In this document: in pieces, positions 10,401-23,323 of the stretch
How the letters are laid out: each line of letters starts with the position of its first letter
How positions within the stretch are numbered: the stretch's first letter is position 1
Assembly: GCA_022376515.1 (NCBI GenBank)
Contig: WTXI01000023.1
Span: forward strand, 186,001 to 250,000
Direction: 5' to 3'
From: Lactifluus volemus
Lineage: Eukaryota; Basidiomycota; Agaricomycetes; Russulales; Russulaceae
DNA: 64,000 nt
Position numbers and translations under genes: made by a program
The notes under the pieces: model-generated
What the model saw: only the letters and a program-made list of their open reading frames with translations
What the model was told of the DNA's origin: nothing
Database searches by the model: none

Positions 10401-11490
10401 GAGTCTGTAAATGGCTTTTGTTGAGCGATGTTATGTACAGAGCAACTAAAACGGGGTTGGTGACAGAGGAAGGAGGAACAAGAGCTTTGACTCAGAGGAT
10501 GCGGGTTGAGGGAGAAGATGAATGAGTGGCGCTACAGCGAGAGATTTCGGGTCCCGTCGTTACGTGAAAATTCCCTTGGGAAGCGGAGTCTCAATCTCGC
10601 GGAGGTTATTTGCTTTCTTGTCGAGTTATCTCGCCTCCCAGCTTCGCCTCCGGTCCTCTTATGTTACTTACTGTACGAGTTTCCTTGAAAATATGATCTT
10701 CGCTGCTCATTTGGTCTTAATACTTCATTCCGCACTCCGTTCTGCCTTGAAGTAAACAAGATGTTGTACAGACATGGCTAATCGAATGCTAGGCGAGCAG
10801 GGATTATTGTTTCGAGAAATACTAATGATCAGCGTTGTGTTCTACGCAAGCACGTAGGAGAGTCGTGGCTGGCGTAGCCATAGGATCAGGATCGGCGGGT
10901 ACGTCGACATGTTCGACTCTGATATGGCAACATAAAAGCTGATGAAATGATCCGCGTTCGATAGTCAGCATAAACTCGCTGTCATACCTAAATACAAATC
11001 GCAAAGAAGCCAATATAAAATAATGAACCTCCCTCGGTGGGGCAACAGTACCATTTAGCCACATATCGCAGAGTATGAAAGCGTTTGCCATTCCGTTTTG
11101 TCCTTCTCCGTTGTGAGCCCCCTGCCTCTTGTGAGCAAGTCCACCGAAGTTGGATCCCGAAGTAGTCGTAGCAAGCGCGGACTGCTTCGACACTGCTGAT
11201 AGCTTGAGGGTGTCATCCTTGAGATGTACCCACTTCAGAAAGTGAGAACGCGTCTTGGACTATACCTGGGGTGCGCATTTCGACAACAGTAGCAGTTCCT
11301 CTGCCTTGGGATGTGTCACTTGTGACCTGTGTGAGGGTTTTTCCGCCTGCTTTCGTGCCGGAGATAGTAATGGTAATGTTCATTGATAGTGTTGTGATGT
11401 TATGGCATTTTCGGGGTGCCTGGAAGAGGGCCACTGGGTGGTGGTGTGGGTTGAGATTTGTAGGGAGAAAAAGGCAGCATTGGCGGCCAT
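7344..11490 (+). repeat. Segmental duplication, left copy (carries gene B)
   Basis: From gcacgtgcagtgagtct near 7350 through gene B and its 3' flank, the sequence is nearly identical to about 18748-22540. Introns and flanks match as well as the exons, pointing to a recent duplication. About 345 bp at roughly 10779-11125 are present here but missing from the right copy. Confidence 0.85.
7461..9933 (+). CDS. DUF6535 domain membrane protein, copy B
   Basis: Three exons: 7461-7527, 7587-7744 and 7801-9933, giving 785 aa. The start is the ATG of MSQAEHSTLN, matching copy A. Exon 2 has the family opening SSPLFSMYRKMVEKVDNQTA; exon 3 starts at TGLFSAAVAALLAV. Membrane segments are visible at TGLFSA...[41 protein letters not shown] and VFLAVVWWIGVSAMLYLAIA-like sequence. 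A soluble helical part follows with the conserved HGNDSVLLANLIHITRQ and LWNEI motifs, then SSYPLCDIPDHH, then about 170 residues of Ser/Thr/Pro-rich, probably disordered tail. The first intron appears to use a GC donor (AAG|GCATGT), because only that site keeps the phase. Function is unknown; the family is known from sequence only. Copy E is its recent twin. Confidence 0.85.
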
Positions 11491-11909
11491 GCTGATCAGG
11501 GACGTGTGAGCGGCAAAGTGCTGAACAGTCACCTGTGAAAACGACACGTTCTGTGAGTAATAGAATGGTAGAGCACATAAAACTGGCCGGTGAGAGTTCC
11601 CAATTCTTTGGATCAACTCCGGCGGTTGGGCTGAAAGCTGAGGAGTAGCCTAAGGTTGTTCAAGTTGGATTGTGCGGTAGACCGAGGCAAGCGTAGATCG
11701 TCAAAACGAATTTGCTCCCACTCCTTCAATTCTTGCCGGCAGACGTGCCTCACAGAGATAGGGAAAGCTGCGGAGGTGGCAGGAATCACCGCCTCGGAAC
11801 CGTCCGATGGGGCCGGGGGCGCGTGTTTGTCGGTGTTTGTCAACAAGTTGTCGCCGTTCTCTAGCTCCGACCAGTTAATAACCTGCGAGAGAATCCACCG
11901 GAAGGGAGA
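9934..11909. other. Intergenic sequence shared between array units
   Basis: This is the 3' flank of gene B followed by the 5' flank of gene C. The first part recurs behind gene E (21346-22540). The second part (about 11400-11900) recurs upstream of copy D (about 15550-16050). Short frames here are not conserved between copies, so I call no gene. Confidence 0.6.
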
Positions 11910-14611
11910 ATGGACATCAGTACGCTATACGCCACCCTACTTTATCATCGTCAACCCGATTTTCCCTTTTAGCCAGCCCCCTTGAGGTACCTCGGCCAGA
12001 GCAAGGTCAATCCTCGCAGGGCCCGGGACAGGCCAACTTCTCTGATAGTTCAGGGCCCCTCTTCAATATGTACATCAAGATGACAGAGGAAGCAGACAAC
12101 AAAATGGCCGATCGCTGGCAAAAGGATGCTGACGGAATTCTCATTTTTGTAAGTCTCTATATCAGACTCCAAGCTAAGATGCGTCAACCAACCATATCGT
12201 AGACCGGTTTATTCTCGGCCTCACTCGCTGCATTTCTCACCGTCTCGATTCAAGACCTAAAGCCAAATTCACAGGATACCTCCGCATTCTACCTCGCGAA
12301 CATCTATCAGCTTCTCGCCGATCCAAACGTGTCTCGTGCATCGATACTTGCCACTCCAGTTCAGCCACCCTCCTTCTCTCCTTCGAAATCGGCAATTTGG
12401 GTCAACTCTCTCTGGTTCCTCAGTCTGGTGATCAGCCTCACATGTGCCTTACTGGCCACATTGTTACAACAGTGGGCGCGTCGATACGTCACAATCACAC
12501 AACCACCGCGATACAGTCACGGTCCCCATAAGCGAGCACCTATCCGTGCATTCTTTGCCAATGGAGTGGAAAAGTTCCATCTCCCATGGTCGGTCGAAGC
12601 ACTGCCCACTCTGCTACACCTGTCGCTGTTTCTATTCTTCATCGGACTGGCCATCTATCTATTTAACATCAACCAAACTGTATTCAGTGTGGTTGTTTGG
12701 TGGGTCGTGCTTGCAGGAGGTGTATATGGATGCATCACGTTGATGCCAATCTTCTGGCACGATAGCCCCTACTATGCACCACTTTCTTCGTCAGCGTGGT
12801 TGCTCTATGTTGGCACCGCATATGCTATCTCCAACGTCGCTTCGTTTCTTCAAGATTTCGGCTTCCCTTTTATTCCCTATCTACCGAGGTATATTTATGA
12901 AAAACGATTCCACGAGGGTATGACAACGACCGTGCAAGAAACTGGGTCAATATTGTCGGTGGAAATGAATAGTCGTATCCTGACATGGACAATGGAGGCT
13001 CTGGAGGAAGATAAAGAGCTTGAACAATTCTTTGAAGCCATCCCCGGCTTCCGTGGCTCGAACGTGGTCAACAACTTCCAACTTATTTTCGACAAAGTGG
13101 GCTGGAAGTTTTTTTGGGCATTCAATAGATTCCTTTCTCGTACTTGGACATCTAGTTTGATCTTGGGAGAAGACAAGAAAAGGCGAATCATCATCTCCGC
13201 GAAGGCCATCGATGCAATACATCTCTCCCATACAACCGTGTCCACCCTCGCGAGCGTTTTTAGTTACGGAGTGGATTTGTTGCGATCAGTTGACATTTGG
13301 CAATCTCTGAGAAGTACTAGTGCTGGACAGGTTCCTGGTTTATGTTCTCAAGTGATAATTGCTGGCGTCGTTGCAAGCGTGTCAGAACGCGATGAGCATT
13401 GGGAGGCACTAGCCAAGGATCGGTTAGGTGTATCAGAAGCAGTGTTTCAAAATTACCTCGCAAATGGTGACAGTGTTTTACTTGCCAACTTCATCGATAT
13501 CACTCGGCCACTCTTCCGCCTGTGTCTCGAGGATGAGTATGAGGCTTATCTCATGCCGCACGTCCTGCGATGGATTTCCAAATTCGACATTGAAAATACT
13601 CTTCCCGGACTACACCACGGCTTCTGTGCTTTGTGGAACGAAATCACTCGAGAAGCACGCAATCGTGGATCTTATAGAATTCCCTCTTCTTTTCTCCGCC
13701 TCATTCGGCATCTTTATATCCCTTTACATCAAGGCACCGATGCTGCCCCGACCTCTTTCGATGCTTTCACAGATTATGAAAACCTTGTTCTGTACGACCC
13801 ATCATCGTACCCACTGTGCAATATCCCGGGTCATCACTCGGACAGTTCAACAGGCGAGACCACTCATTCTCTCACGACCGCCTCCCCTGCAGACCCTCCC
13901 GATGCCTTTCTGAACCCTTCCATCGAACCTGCCGTATTATCCTTCCCTTCAATGACAGAAGGTCATGGCCGCATACATTTTGTCGGAGAATCGTCGCTAC
14001 GTGATGCTACCCTAACCTTCGAGTCCTCTCCCCGCGTCAACGTTGAGACCAGTCACCCCGCTGCTACTTCACTTGACCTAATAACGCAAGGTCCCACTGA
14101 CATGACTCCCACCATCTCGCCTACTTCCAACTCAGAGCCGGACCCTCATCCCGCCCCCGCAGTGTCGATATTCACCCCGGACCCATCCTTTGCCCTATCA
14201 CGTAGCAATATTTCCGATCCACATAACGTCGTAGATATCGGAATTGTCCCTGAGATGCCATTATCATCGCTCTCAAGCTCGGGCCCCGCTTTCAGCGACT
14301 CACATCCTGCGTCGTCGTTGGCTTCTTCTCCTGAATTCCAGATTGGTCAAGTGACCGCTGCTCCTGGGCCACTTCCTCCTTCGACCTTTGCAACGTCTAC
14401 TTCTCTTACACAGCCCCAGGGGACCTCCGTTCCGCACCTACGCACGACACTCGATGACGGAACATTCGATAATGATCATAGGCCTCGGGCTCAAACTCCT
14501 ACTGATGTCGCGGTGGAGATCGAACAGTTACACGAGTCAGCTATGTCCGTCCCTGGCATAACAACAGATCTTTCCCTCGATTCCTCTGGTGCCATTGATC
14601 GTCCAGAGTAG
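11910..14611 (+). CDS. DUF6535 domain membrane protein, copy C
   Basis: Exon 2 (11973-12148) and exon 3 (12203-14611) are clear. The best-phased first exon is only ten bases, ATGGACATCA at 11910-11919, giving about 864 aa; a longer upstream first exon cannot be excluded. Exon 2 contains NFSDSSGPLFNMYIKMTEEA and ends at ILIF. Exon 3 opens TGLFSASLAAFLTV and includes [40 protein letters not shown] and VFSVVVWWVVLAGG membrane segments. The middle region carries NGDSVLLANFIDITR and LPGLHHGFCALWNEI, followed by ALHQGTDAAPTSFDA-type and SSYPLCNIPGHH motifs. The last roughly 260 residues are Ser/Thr/Pro-rich with no fold visible. The frame is fully open and the gene looks functional. Copies D and F are its closest relatives in the window. 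Confidence 0.82.
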
Positions 14612-16050
14612 ATGCGAAAACTTGAACGTCATGTAATCTCTGGCAAAGTTACATATTGGATAGTACGTTCTTGATGTTTGAGAGGCATGTCAACGCTGAT
14701 TCTGACTGCTTCTACCAGGTCGACGAACTTAAAAGCACACTGTAGCTGGAGTCGGTGATCCAGATCTCCGTTTTTCTTTCGTTATCATCTATCACCATGT
14801 TTTCATCGTTTTTCTTTTTACACGAGTTTCCCTGCTCATTAACTCTTGACCCTTCGTTCTGTATCTCCTTTCTGCCCTCAGGTAAACAGGATGTCGTATG
14901 ATCGAATTCAGAGGGTTTTCTGTTTCGACAGCGAGGAGTTCTCACGTCCGCGTCGGAAAAGTCTGGTCGAAAGATCCACGTTCAGAGATGGGCATCCTAA
15001 ATATTGCTGTGATATCCTACTAAATACAACCTTGAAGTCATGGTGATACCGAAAAGTAGGAGTACCACCTAGCCTCGTACGACGTTTCCCTTCCGTTTTG
15101 TCCGCCACTCGTGAGGCAATCACGGCAAGTCCACTTACAGTACGAGTGGCAAGCGTAGCGTGCGCCGCCACGTGTTGACGACAACAGCGGCTCCGCACTA
15201 AGAGGGACAGAACTCGGACCGCATCTCCAAACTGGTGTGTGACACTTCCCAATGGGGCCAGGACAACGTGAACTCGCTCGCCCCGATTCTGAATATGGCG
15301 TTGAATGCTTCTAGTGGAGCGATTGAGGCATATTCTGATTTCCAAGGTCGTCATTCAGTCGAAACAGCATCACCCTTTCACAATATTGGTTGAAAAGAAA
15401 AGAGGGCACAAGTACTCATAACGATAATTGGAATGGTTTGTGCTGTGGTCACTGTGACGCGCGTGGATCGTGGCATCACCCCAAGACTTGCGCAGGACTT
15501 ACCATGCAGCCTTGTGGCTCCTTGATGACGACTAAAAATTGATAGGTGAGAGTTGGGACGTGGTGTTTGCATGGAAGATGGGGCATTGAGCGAGGATGTG
15601 GGTGGGGAATTCGCAGAGGAAAAAGGCAGCATCGGTAGCCATGGTGATTAATGGCGCGTTGGGTGGTGACATGCTAGATACTCTCCTGTAAAGGGTGTGT
15701 TCAGTGAATAATTGAATGACAGTACAACAAAAAAACCGGCAGATGGGAGAATTGCATAAACCCCGGCGGTTGGCTGAAAGTCGCTTGTTGGAGTGTACGG
15801 TAGGCCGAGGCATGGTGCGCCAGATCGTCGAGCATCATTTGTTCCCAACTTCCTACTGTAATACTTGCCGGCAGGCGATTTCCCAGGAGATACGGTAGGC
15901 GTAGCGCCGGGTGGGAAAGGTCGGAGTGGGCAGCAGTTGCGAGTGCCAGCGATGGGTGGCGTGAGCTTATTTGTCTGTATTTGTCACCCAGACTCCCTGA
16001 TATCCGACTTGTAGCTACTCCCAAAGCCACCAGCATTACCGGAGTGGAGA
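14612..16050. other. Intergenic sequence shared between array units
   Basis: The 3' flank of C (about 14700-14940) recurs at about 22550-22800 upstream of copy F. The 5' flank of D (15550-16050) resembles the 5' flank of C. No supportable gene is visible. Confidence 0.55.
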
Positions 16051-17557
16051 ATGGACATCAGTATGCTATTCGTCATCCTGCTCTATCATTACCAACGCCT
16101 TCCTGCCCTATAGCCAACCCTCGTGAAGTCCCTCGGCCAGGGCAAGACCAATCCTCGTCCAACTTTTCGTTTTCAATTTCATTTACCATACCTCGTCATC
16201 TAGTTTGTTATCAAGAAAAGGCGGGTCCAGATGCAGCACATCTCTCCCATACACCACCTCGCGAGCGTTTTTAGTTTCGGAGTGGATTTGTTGCGATCGG
16301 TTGACATTTGGCAATCTCTGAGAAGTACTAGTGCTGGACAGGTTCCTGGTTTATGTTCTCAAGGGATAGTTGCTGGCGTCGTTGCAAGCATGTCGGAACG
16401 CAATGAGCGTTGGAAGGCACTAGCCAAGGACAAATTACGTCTATCAGAAGCAGTGATTCGAAATTACCTCGCAAATGGTGACAGCGTTCTACTTGCCAAC
16501 TTTATCCACATCACTCGGCTGCTCTTCCGCTTCTGTTTCTTCGATTTTCAAAATATGGGTCCCAGCGTAGCGGCCATCCTGGGACGGGTTTCCAAATTCG
16601 GCATTGAAAGTACTCTTCCCTATACTGCAGCACGACTTCTGTGCTTTGTGGAACGAAATATCGTGGATCTTCGGCAATTTTCTATAAATTTCTCATCCAC
16701 ATTCGGCATCTTTATCTCGCTTTACATCAAGGCACCGATGCTGCCCCGACCGCCTTCGATGCTTCCGCATATCCTCTTAACCCCGTCATGTATAACCCAT
16801 TTTCGTACCCACTATGCAATATCCCGGGTCACCACACCACAGGCGAGACCAGTCATCCTCTCACAATCACCCCCGACCCTCCCAACGCCATTCTGAACCC
16901 TTCCACCGAGCCCGCATCGACCGAAGGTGACAGCAGCGTACATTTTGTCGGAGAATCATCGCTGCATGATGTTCTTGATGCTACCCCAACCATCGAGTCC
17001 TCCCACCATTCTCCTCCTGTCAATGTTGAAACCAGTCACCCCCGGGCCGCTACTACTTCACTTGACCCTAATAACGCAAGGTCCCACTGACAAAGCCCCT
17101 ACCATCTCGTCCACTTCCAACACAAACTTGGACCCTCATCCCGCCCCTGCAGTGTCTATATCCATCCCTCACCCATCCTTTTCTCCGCCGTCTACTAGTA
17201 GCAATATTCCCTATCCTCAAACCAACGCAGGTCTCGGAGTTGTCCCTAACATTCTATTGTCATGACCCTCGGGCACAGTTGCCAGCGTCACTCATCTTCC
17301 TCTCCCCTCCCTGTTCGCAACATCAATTTCTCTCCCACCGTCCCAGGGAACCTCATTTTCGCACGCAGACACGGCACCGAATCGGAACATTCAATAATGA
17401 TTCTAGGCCTCGCGCACAACCTTCCACTAACGTGGAGATCCCAGGACGATCCTACGAGTCGGCTATATCCGTCCCTAACATAGCGGCGGATGCTTCGCGA
17501 CTTCGAGTTTCCACCGACACAGTATCCTCCTCTGACGGCATTGATCGTCCAGCATAG
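16051..17557 (+). pseudogene. DUF6535 copy D, internally deleted and frameshifted
   Basis: The left end matches the start of copy C (ATGGACATCA at 16051, then the first intron and the first part of exon 2). Near 16163-16190 the sequence jumps from the beginning of exon 2 directly to the middle of exon 3, deleting the whole membrane module. What remains is SVFSFGVDLLRSVDIWQSL, SVLLANFIHITR, then a frame change near 16620, the HQGTDAAPTAFDASA and YPLCNIPGHHTTGE motifs, a further frame change near 17060, and another near 17240 in the tail. Several independent lesions mean no full-length product. It is useful as a dated relic of a C-type duplication. Confidence 0.85.
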
Positions 17558-18747
17558 AGGCGTGCAGTCTCTGGTGAGGCTCCTATTGGATATTTATACT
17601 GGTGCGTTCTTTGTCTTTTGAGAGCCATTTCAATGCTGATTCTGGCTGCTCTTACGCGCTGTACGCTGGGGTCGGTACGTGTTCAAAAACAGCACTCTTG
17701 ACTCGGATTCCTTCCTTCAACTCCTAGCTTATTTCTCAGGCAGACTATCCTCAAATGTCCGCCTTCTTGTATACGTTTCGTTTTGCTGTACGATATTCGC
17801 CGCTCACCAGGTCTTGATCTTTCGTTCCGCGCCTCCTTTATTCCTTCAAATTCGAGCCAACGAGATGTATAGCGCTCAGTACTCAGGGGTACTCTTGTGT
17901 TGTACGTAGTATGGTCGTGGCTACAGAGTTGGTATCACTGCGCCTCCGAGTTGGGTATAACAGCGTGCCGTCGATTGGTAATTAATAGATGGCATGGGAG
18001 ACAAGATGAAACGTGGCATCGTGGAAGACGATGCGCAAGCTGTTCACGAGCATCAAGTCGGACATGGTTGGTGTACGAGGGGACGAAGTCAACGACAAGG
18101 ATGAAGTGGGGACGACAGTAGGAGCGGCAGCGACCAGGCACCCGAGGCCGAGTGCAGCACGACGTTCAGAAAAGACTGGAGTTGCTCCTCAGCAGCAATC
18201 GCGAATCGCATACCCGTGAGGTCTATTCATGACCAGTTGTGCTGAAGCACAGCTTGTCCCAGACCTATTCGTTTGTGGAAAGTAGACCGTCGAGGGGCAT
18301 GTTAGGAAAAGCTTTGGACAAAACAAACACAAATGTGGTCTTACTGATTACCCACAGCCCCCTGACCTTGACCCTAATGCGATCAAGTTTCTCGGCCCAC
18401 TCTGTGCGCGTCTTGTTCGTATCCGGGCCCAGCACAGAGGAAAGGAGGACACGCACCAAGAGGAAGAAGAGGAAGAGCACCCGCACAACATGATCATGTA
18501 ATGACAGGAGTCATGGTACCGTGCGAACAACATACCCGTTAGGAGATCAATCCTATGTTTTTTATGTCGCGGCACGTCCAGAAAAGGAAGATAATTCGGC
18601 GAAAACCGAAGCGGGTTACCCAAAAAGGAAGGACAGAAGTCCCAAAAAAGAAAAACGTCATGGGAAAGGCATCACATAAGGGCATTAGTAAGAAGGCGAA
18701 TTATGACCCTCCCAGAGGCCTTGCAAGCAAGGTAACCAGCAAGGTAA
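17558..18747. other. Unassigned intergenic sequence
   Basis: The first part resembles other 3' flanks of the array (tcatttcaatgctgattctggctgct... and ccaggtcttgatctttcgttcc). Small Lys/Arg-rich frames near 18555-18720 have no recognisable domain and are not called. Confidence 0.4.
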
Positions 18748-21700
18748 CGAGCACGTGCAGTGAATCTATGCTTCCGCCGCCTCGCGTTTGCGTCGTTGAC
18801 TCGGAAACGCTCTCGAAGTTGTCGGTCGACGACCTACCAATCTCTTCTTGCGCCCTACACTGCCTGTTTTTTCTTCAATGTCCCAAGCTGATGACGCGAT
18901 CCTAAATGTACCTGAAGACGAGCCCGTGCTCGCGAACAGCCAAGGCATGCTATTCCCTTAAACGTCCAACTCAAATTTCATATGTATATTAAATGCTGCT
19001 CCAGACGTCCCAGGCGTTGAAACGGCAAACGATCAGGAAAGGGTGTCCGAATTGGCTGATAGCTCCAGCCCTCTGTTCTCCATGTATCAGAAGATGGTGG
19101 AAAAAGTAGACAATCAGACGGCCGAACGATGGCAAAAAGACGCTGAGGGGACCCTCATCTTTGTGGGCACTTCCCTCTTATTTGCCATATGGCCTCACTC
19201 ATCAAGTCAACATTACAGACGGGTCTGTTCTCGGCCGCCGTTGCAGCATTACTTGCAGTGACTGTCCCTGACCTTCAGCCAAACCCGCAGAATACATCCG
19301 CGTTCTACCTGGAGAGGATGTACCAGTTTCAAGTCCTTGCAGACTCCAACGCACCTCGTCCTTCCACCCCTGATCAACCACCTTCGTTCTCCGTACCGAA
19401 ATATGCCATCTGGGTTAACTCACTCTGGATCCTGAGCTTGTCCATCAGTCTTACTGGTGCAATGCTGGCTACGCTGGGACAACGGTGGGCACGTCGATAT
19501 CTCAGAATCACTCAGCCCCCACAGTCCACTCCTCCCCACGATCAAGCGCGGATGCGTGAATACTTTGCTCATGGCATTGAGAGCTTGCGCTTTGCCAGAG
19601 TGCTCGACGCGATCCCCTCCCTAATACATCTCTCTCTCTTCCTATTCTTTTCCGGCCTTTTAATTTACCTCTTCCATGTCAGTCACCCCGTCTTCCTCGC
19701 CGTCGTTTGGTGGATCGGGGTTTCGGCCATGCTATACTTGGCCATTGCATTTATGCCCTTCTTCCGACATGACAGCCCATACCAAGAACTAATCTCTTCA
19801 CCGACCTATTACGTTTCTGGTATTATCTTGTACCTGACCTTCAAAATTTGTGGTGTTTTGGTTTTCTTCAGACATTCTGTCAAGAGCCGCCTAGATGACA
19901 AGAGCAACCGATATCGCAGATGGGTCACGTGGGGTAAGAAGAGGATAACTGAGGAGGCTATCGAGGAATTATCCTCGGAGATTGACCGCCGTATCCTGGC
20001 GCGGACGTTCAACTTCATACTTGTAGTCGGGGAAAACGAACTGGAGAAGTTCTTTCAGAAGCTCCTAGGCTTCTGTGACTCAAAAAGAGTGGTCAAGGAT
20101 CCTCGACGTGTTCTTCATGGTGGTATCGACGAGTTCGAGCTCTCGTGGATTTTGTATAAATTCTTGGAGCGTACCTGGTTGGCCAACTTAGTCTCCGACT
20201 CCGTTAAGCAACGGCGTTTCGTCATGTGCGTGGATCTGGTCGATGCCGCGTACCTTCATGACGCGGCTCAATTCATCCATGATCACGTTTCTGACGAAAA
20301 CTGGAATCGGGTAGTGCGATCTGTTGGATTGGGGCGTTCTCTGAGACGGCGGAGCAATAGGAATGGCAACGGGATGGGCTTGTTCGCACAAAGCATCGTT
20401 GCTCAAATCATTTCGAACGTGCAAGGAGGCAACGAGCAGTGGGTTGAGCTTGCCACGGGCCAACTGGGCGAGGACCTTCCACGCTACCTCCAACATGGCA
20501 ATGATAGTGTGTTGCTCGCCAACTTGATCCACATCACCAGACAGATCTTCAACTCTTCTTCTAAGCCCAATTGGAAGATGGTCATCACAATATTGGACTT
20601 CTCCCTACCAGCATTCGATGTACAGAATACGCTTCCAGAACTGCAACACCGATTCTGTTCCTTGTGGAACGAAATTGCTCGGAAAGCACTCGAGCCTGGA
20701 TCTGCTGACATCGATATCTATTATATCCTCAGACGCATTCGGCATCTTTATATCGCCTTACATCATGCCGCCCCGACTTCTTTCGATGCTTCCACACCTG
20801 ATAATCATCCCGTGTTGAACCTGTCATCGTCGTACCCATTGTGCGATATCCCGGATCATCACCTCAATGATATCACTCGTTCAACTATCACCTCACCCCC
20901 TGCCCTCCCTCCCGACACTGTCCCAACCGCCATCACTCCTACTGCGTCTAATGAGTCATCTCACCGCTCACGATCTGTAAATGTTGAAAACAACGACTTT
21001 GCTACTACACCCGAACTTACCACCGCCATCGCGACAGAGGCTTCCGCTGGCTCTTCAATGATCTCGCCCATCGCCAACTCAGAGTCTGATCCTCAACCTG
21101 CCATGCCCGCCGCAACCATCACTTCGTTATCCCCTACATTCTCATCTGGTGGTACAGCCAGTCGGCAGCACAGCACAAATCTCGGTGTTGATCCTCCTTC
21201 CCTTCCATCATCTTCTCCAATGCCAGTGCCCATTAGCAGTAGCAGTGACACGCTTCCTGCCGGCTCACACACCTCGGTCTCTCACGCATCGCAAATTGCT
21301 CCTAGTCGGGGAGACCACTCTGCGGCTCGGGACTCGGAATCGTGACCCATCAGTCATCAGAGAAGCGTCTAGTCATCGCACCTTACGTATGACCAGGCCC
21401 AGAACTCTTATAGGTAGTGCCAAGGGTAGGAACTACTCTCGAGGACTTACAATTTAATTTTTGTATGTGACTCTGCATTTGCGAACAAAGAGACTTTTAT
21501 TATTACCCAGTGTCTGTCTCCAACGTCTCGGTTATACAGTTCATCGTTCTTGATCTATTTTGGCTCTGACTCTCATTTATCTTTTCGTCTGAACCTCGTC
21601 CTAGTCCTGGTTTCAAATACGTAGAATACGCTGAGTATCTGCCACGACTGGGGGTACTGTACTGAGTTACAATTTGTCAGCACTGCCACTATGTGTAGGA

Positions 21701-22540
21701 AGGGAAGCTGCAGTTGCGCATGTTGTTGATGTGAGGAGAGGCGGGATGTGTTGTAGTCGATTGCAAGCTTGTGTTTGCTGTGACCCGGGACAGTGTAGAG
21801 CAGCGTGGTTCTGAGTCTGTAACTGGCTTTGTTGAGCGACGTTATGTACAGAGCAACTAAAACGGGGTTGGTGACAGAGGAAGGAGGAACAAGAGCTTTG
21901 ACTCGGAGGATGCGGGTTGAGGGAGAAGATGAATGAGTGGCGCTACAGCCTCAGGCTGAGAGATTTCGGGTCCCGTCGTCACGTGAAAAGTCCCTTGGAA
22001 GCGGAGTCTCAATCTCGCGGTTGCTATTTCCTTTCTTGTCGAGTTATCTCGCCTCCCAGGCTCCCAGCTTCGCCTCGGTCCTCTTATATTACTTACTTCC
22101 TTGAAAATATGATCTTCGCTGCTCATTTGGTCTTAATACTTCATTCCGCACTCCGTTCTGCCTTGAAGTAAACAAGATGTTGTACAGACATGGCCTCTTG
22201 TGAGCAAGTAAGTCCACCAAAATTGGATCCCAAAATAGTCGTAGCAAGCACGGACTGCTTCGACACTGCTGATGGCCTGAGGCTGCCATCCTCGAGATGT
22301 ACCCACTTCAGAAAGTGAGAACGCATCTTGGACTATACCTGGGGTGCGCATTTCGACAACAGTAGCAATTCCTCTACCTTGGGATGTGTCACTTGTGACC
22401 TGTGCGAGGGTTTTTCCACCTGCTTTCGTGCCGGAGATAGTAATGGTAACGTTCGTTGATAGTTTTGTGATGTTATTGTATTCTCTGGATGCCTGGAAGA
22501 ATGCCACTAGGTGATGGAGTGGGTCGAAATTCGTAGAGAG
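18748..22540 (+). repeat. Segmental duplication, right copy (carries gene E)
   Basis: This is the near-identical partner of 7344-11490. The internal gap falls after acatggc at about 22195, where roughly 345 bp of the left copy are missing. Similarity to the B flank ends near 22540, and the sequence then switches to one resembling the C 3' flank (14712 onward), so the right edge is a recombination junction. Confidence 0.85.
18878..21345 (+). CDS. DUF6535 domain membrane protein, copy E
   Basis: Three exons: 18878-18944, 19005-19162 and 19219-21345, giving 783 aa. Structure and phases are identical to copy B, including a first intron with an apparent GC donor (AAG|GCATGC); here no nearby GT alternative exists. 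It has the same four hydrophobic segments, the DSVLLANLIHITRQ and LWNEI motifs, SSYPLCDIPDHH and a Ser/Thr/Pro tail. Compared with B, the membrane part is nearly the same, but the stretch following it (about 19910-20450) differs at many codons, nearly all changing the amino acid. One codon is inserted near 19537 (TPPHD against TPHD) and three residues are missing near 20765. The frame is fully open. Confidence 0.85.
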
Positions 22541-23323
22541 AAATGGCAGCTGACTGCTTGTACCAGGTCGACGAACTTAAAACCACACTGTATGCTGGAG
22601 TCGGTACACGGTTCAACAGAAGGATCGATCCAGATATCTGTTCTTTCGCTATCGTCTATCACCATGTTTTTGCCGTTTTCTTTTTACACAAGTTTCCCTG
22701 CTCATCAACTCTTGACCCTTCGTTCTGTATCTCCTTTCTGGCCTCAGGTAAACAGGATGTCGTATGGTCGAATTCAGAGGGTTTTCTGTTTCGACAGCGA
22801 GGTTCAGTTTGTGTAAGACGTTGCCCTTCCATTTTGTCCGCCACTCATGAGGCAATCATGACAAATCCACCTACAGTAAGAGTGGCAAGCGTGGCGTGCG
22901 CTGCCACGTGTTGACGACAACAGCGACTCTGACAGAACTCAGACCGCATCTCCAAACTGGTGTGTGACACTTCCCAACATTTGGCGCGCTCACACTGGAG
23001 CATGTGCCAGGTCCCGGGAGATGCCGATAGTGAGATTGTTACAAAGTTGTCACATGACCAGAAAAACACCCTTTTTTTCCTAGCGAGGCTGGGACGATAT
23101 GGACCACCTTGGACTGGTGGATCATGCATAGACATCATATTTGGGAAACCAATAAAAAAGAGATGGAACCATGGAAGTGCCGCAGTGTTCATCCAATTAA
23201 GGACTTGTGTGGTGATGAGGGGGGGAAGGCTTCCATTTGGATTCCGTGGCGTTGCGCCAGGTGTTCAAGTTGTCCACCCTGACAGTAACCTATTCGCACT
23301 TCATTCCTCATTCCAGTACCTCG
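21346..23323. other. Intergenic sequence with a chimeric junction
   Basis: Bases 21346-22540 repeat the B 3' flank; from about 22550 the sequence follows the C 3' flank. From roughly 22830 to 23320 I find nothing assignable. Confidence 0.5.

Noticed and set aside
12444..12743. Alternate-frame proteins within DUF6535 genes
   Set aside because: They recur as frame shadows over the conserved membrane module in every copy and lack their own conservation.
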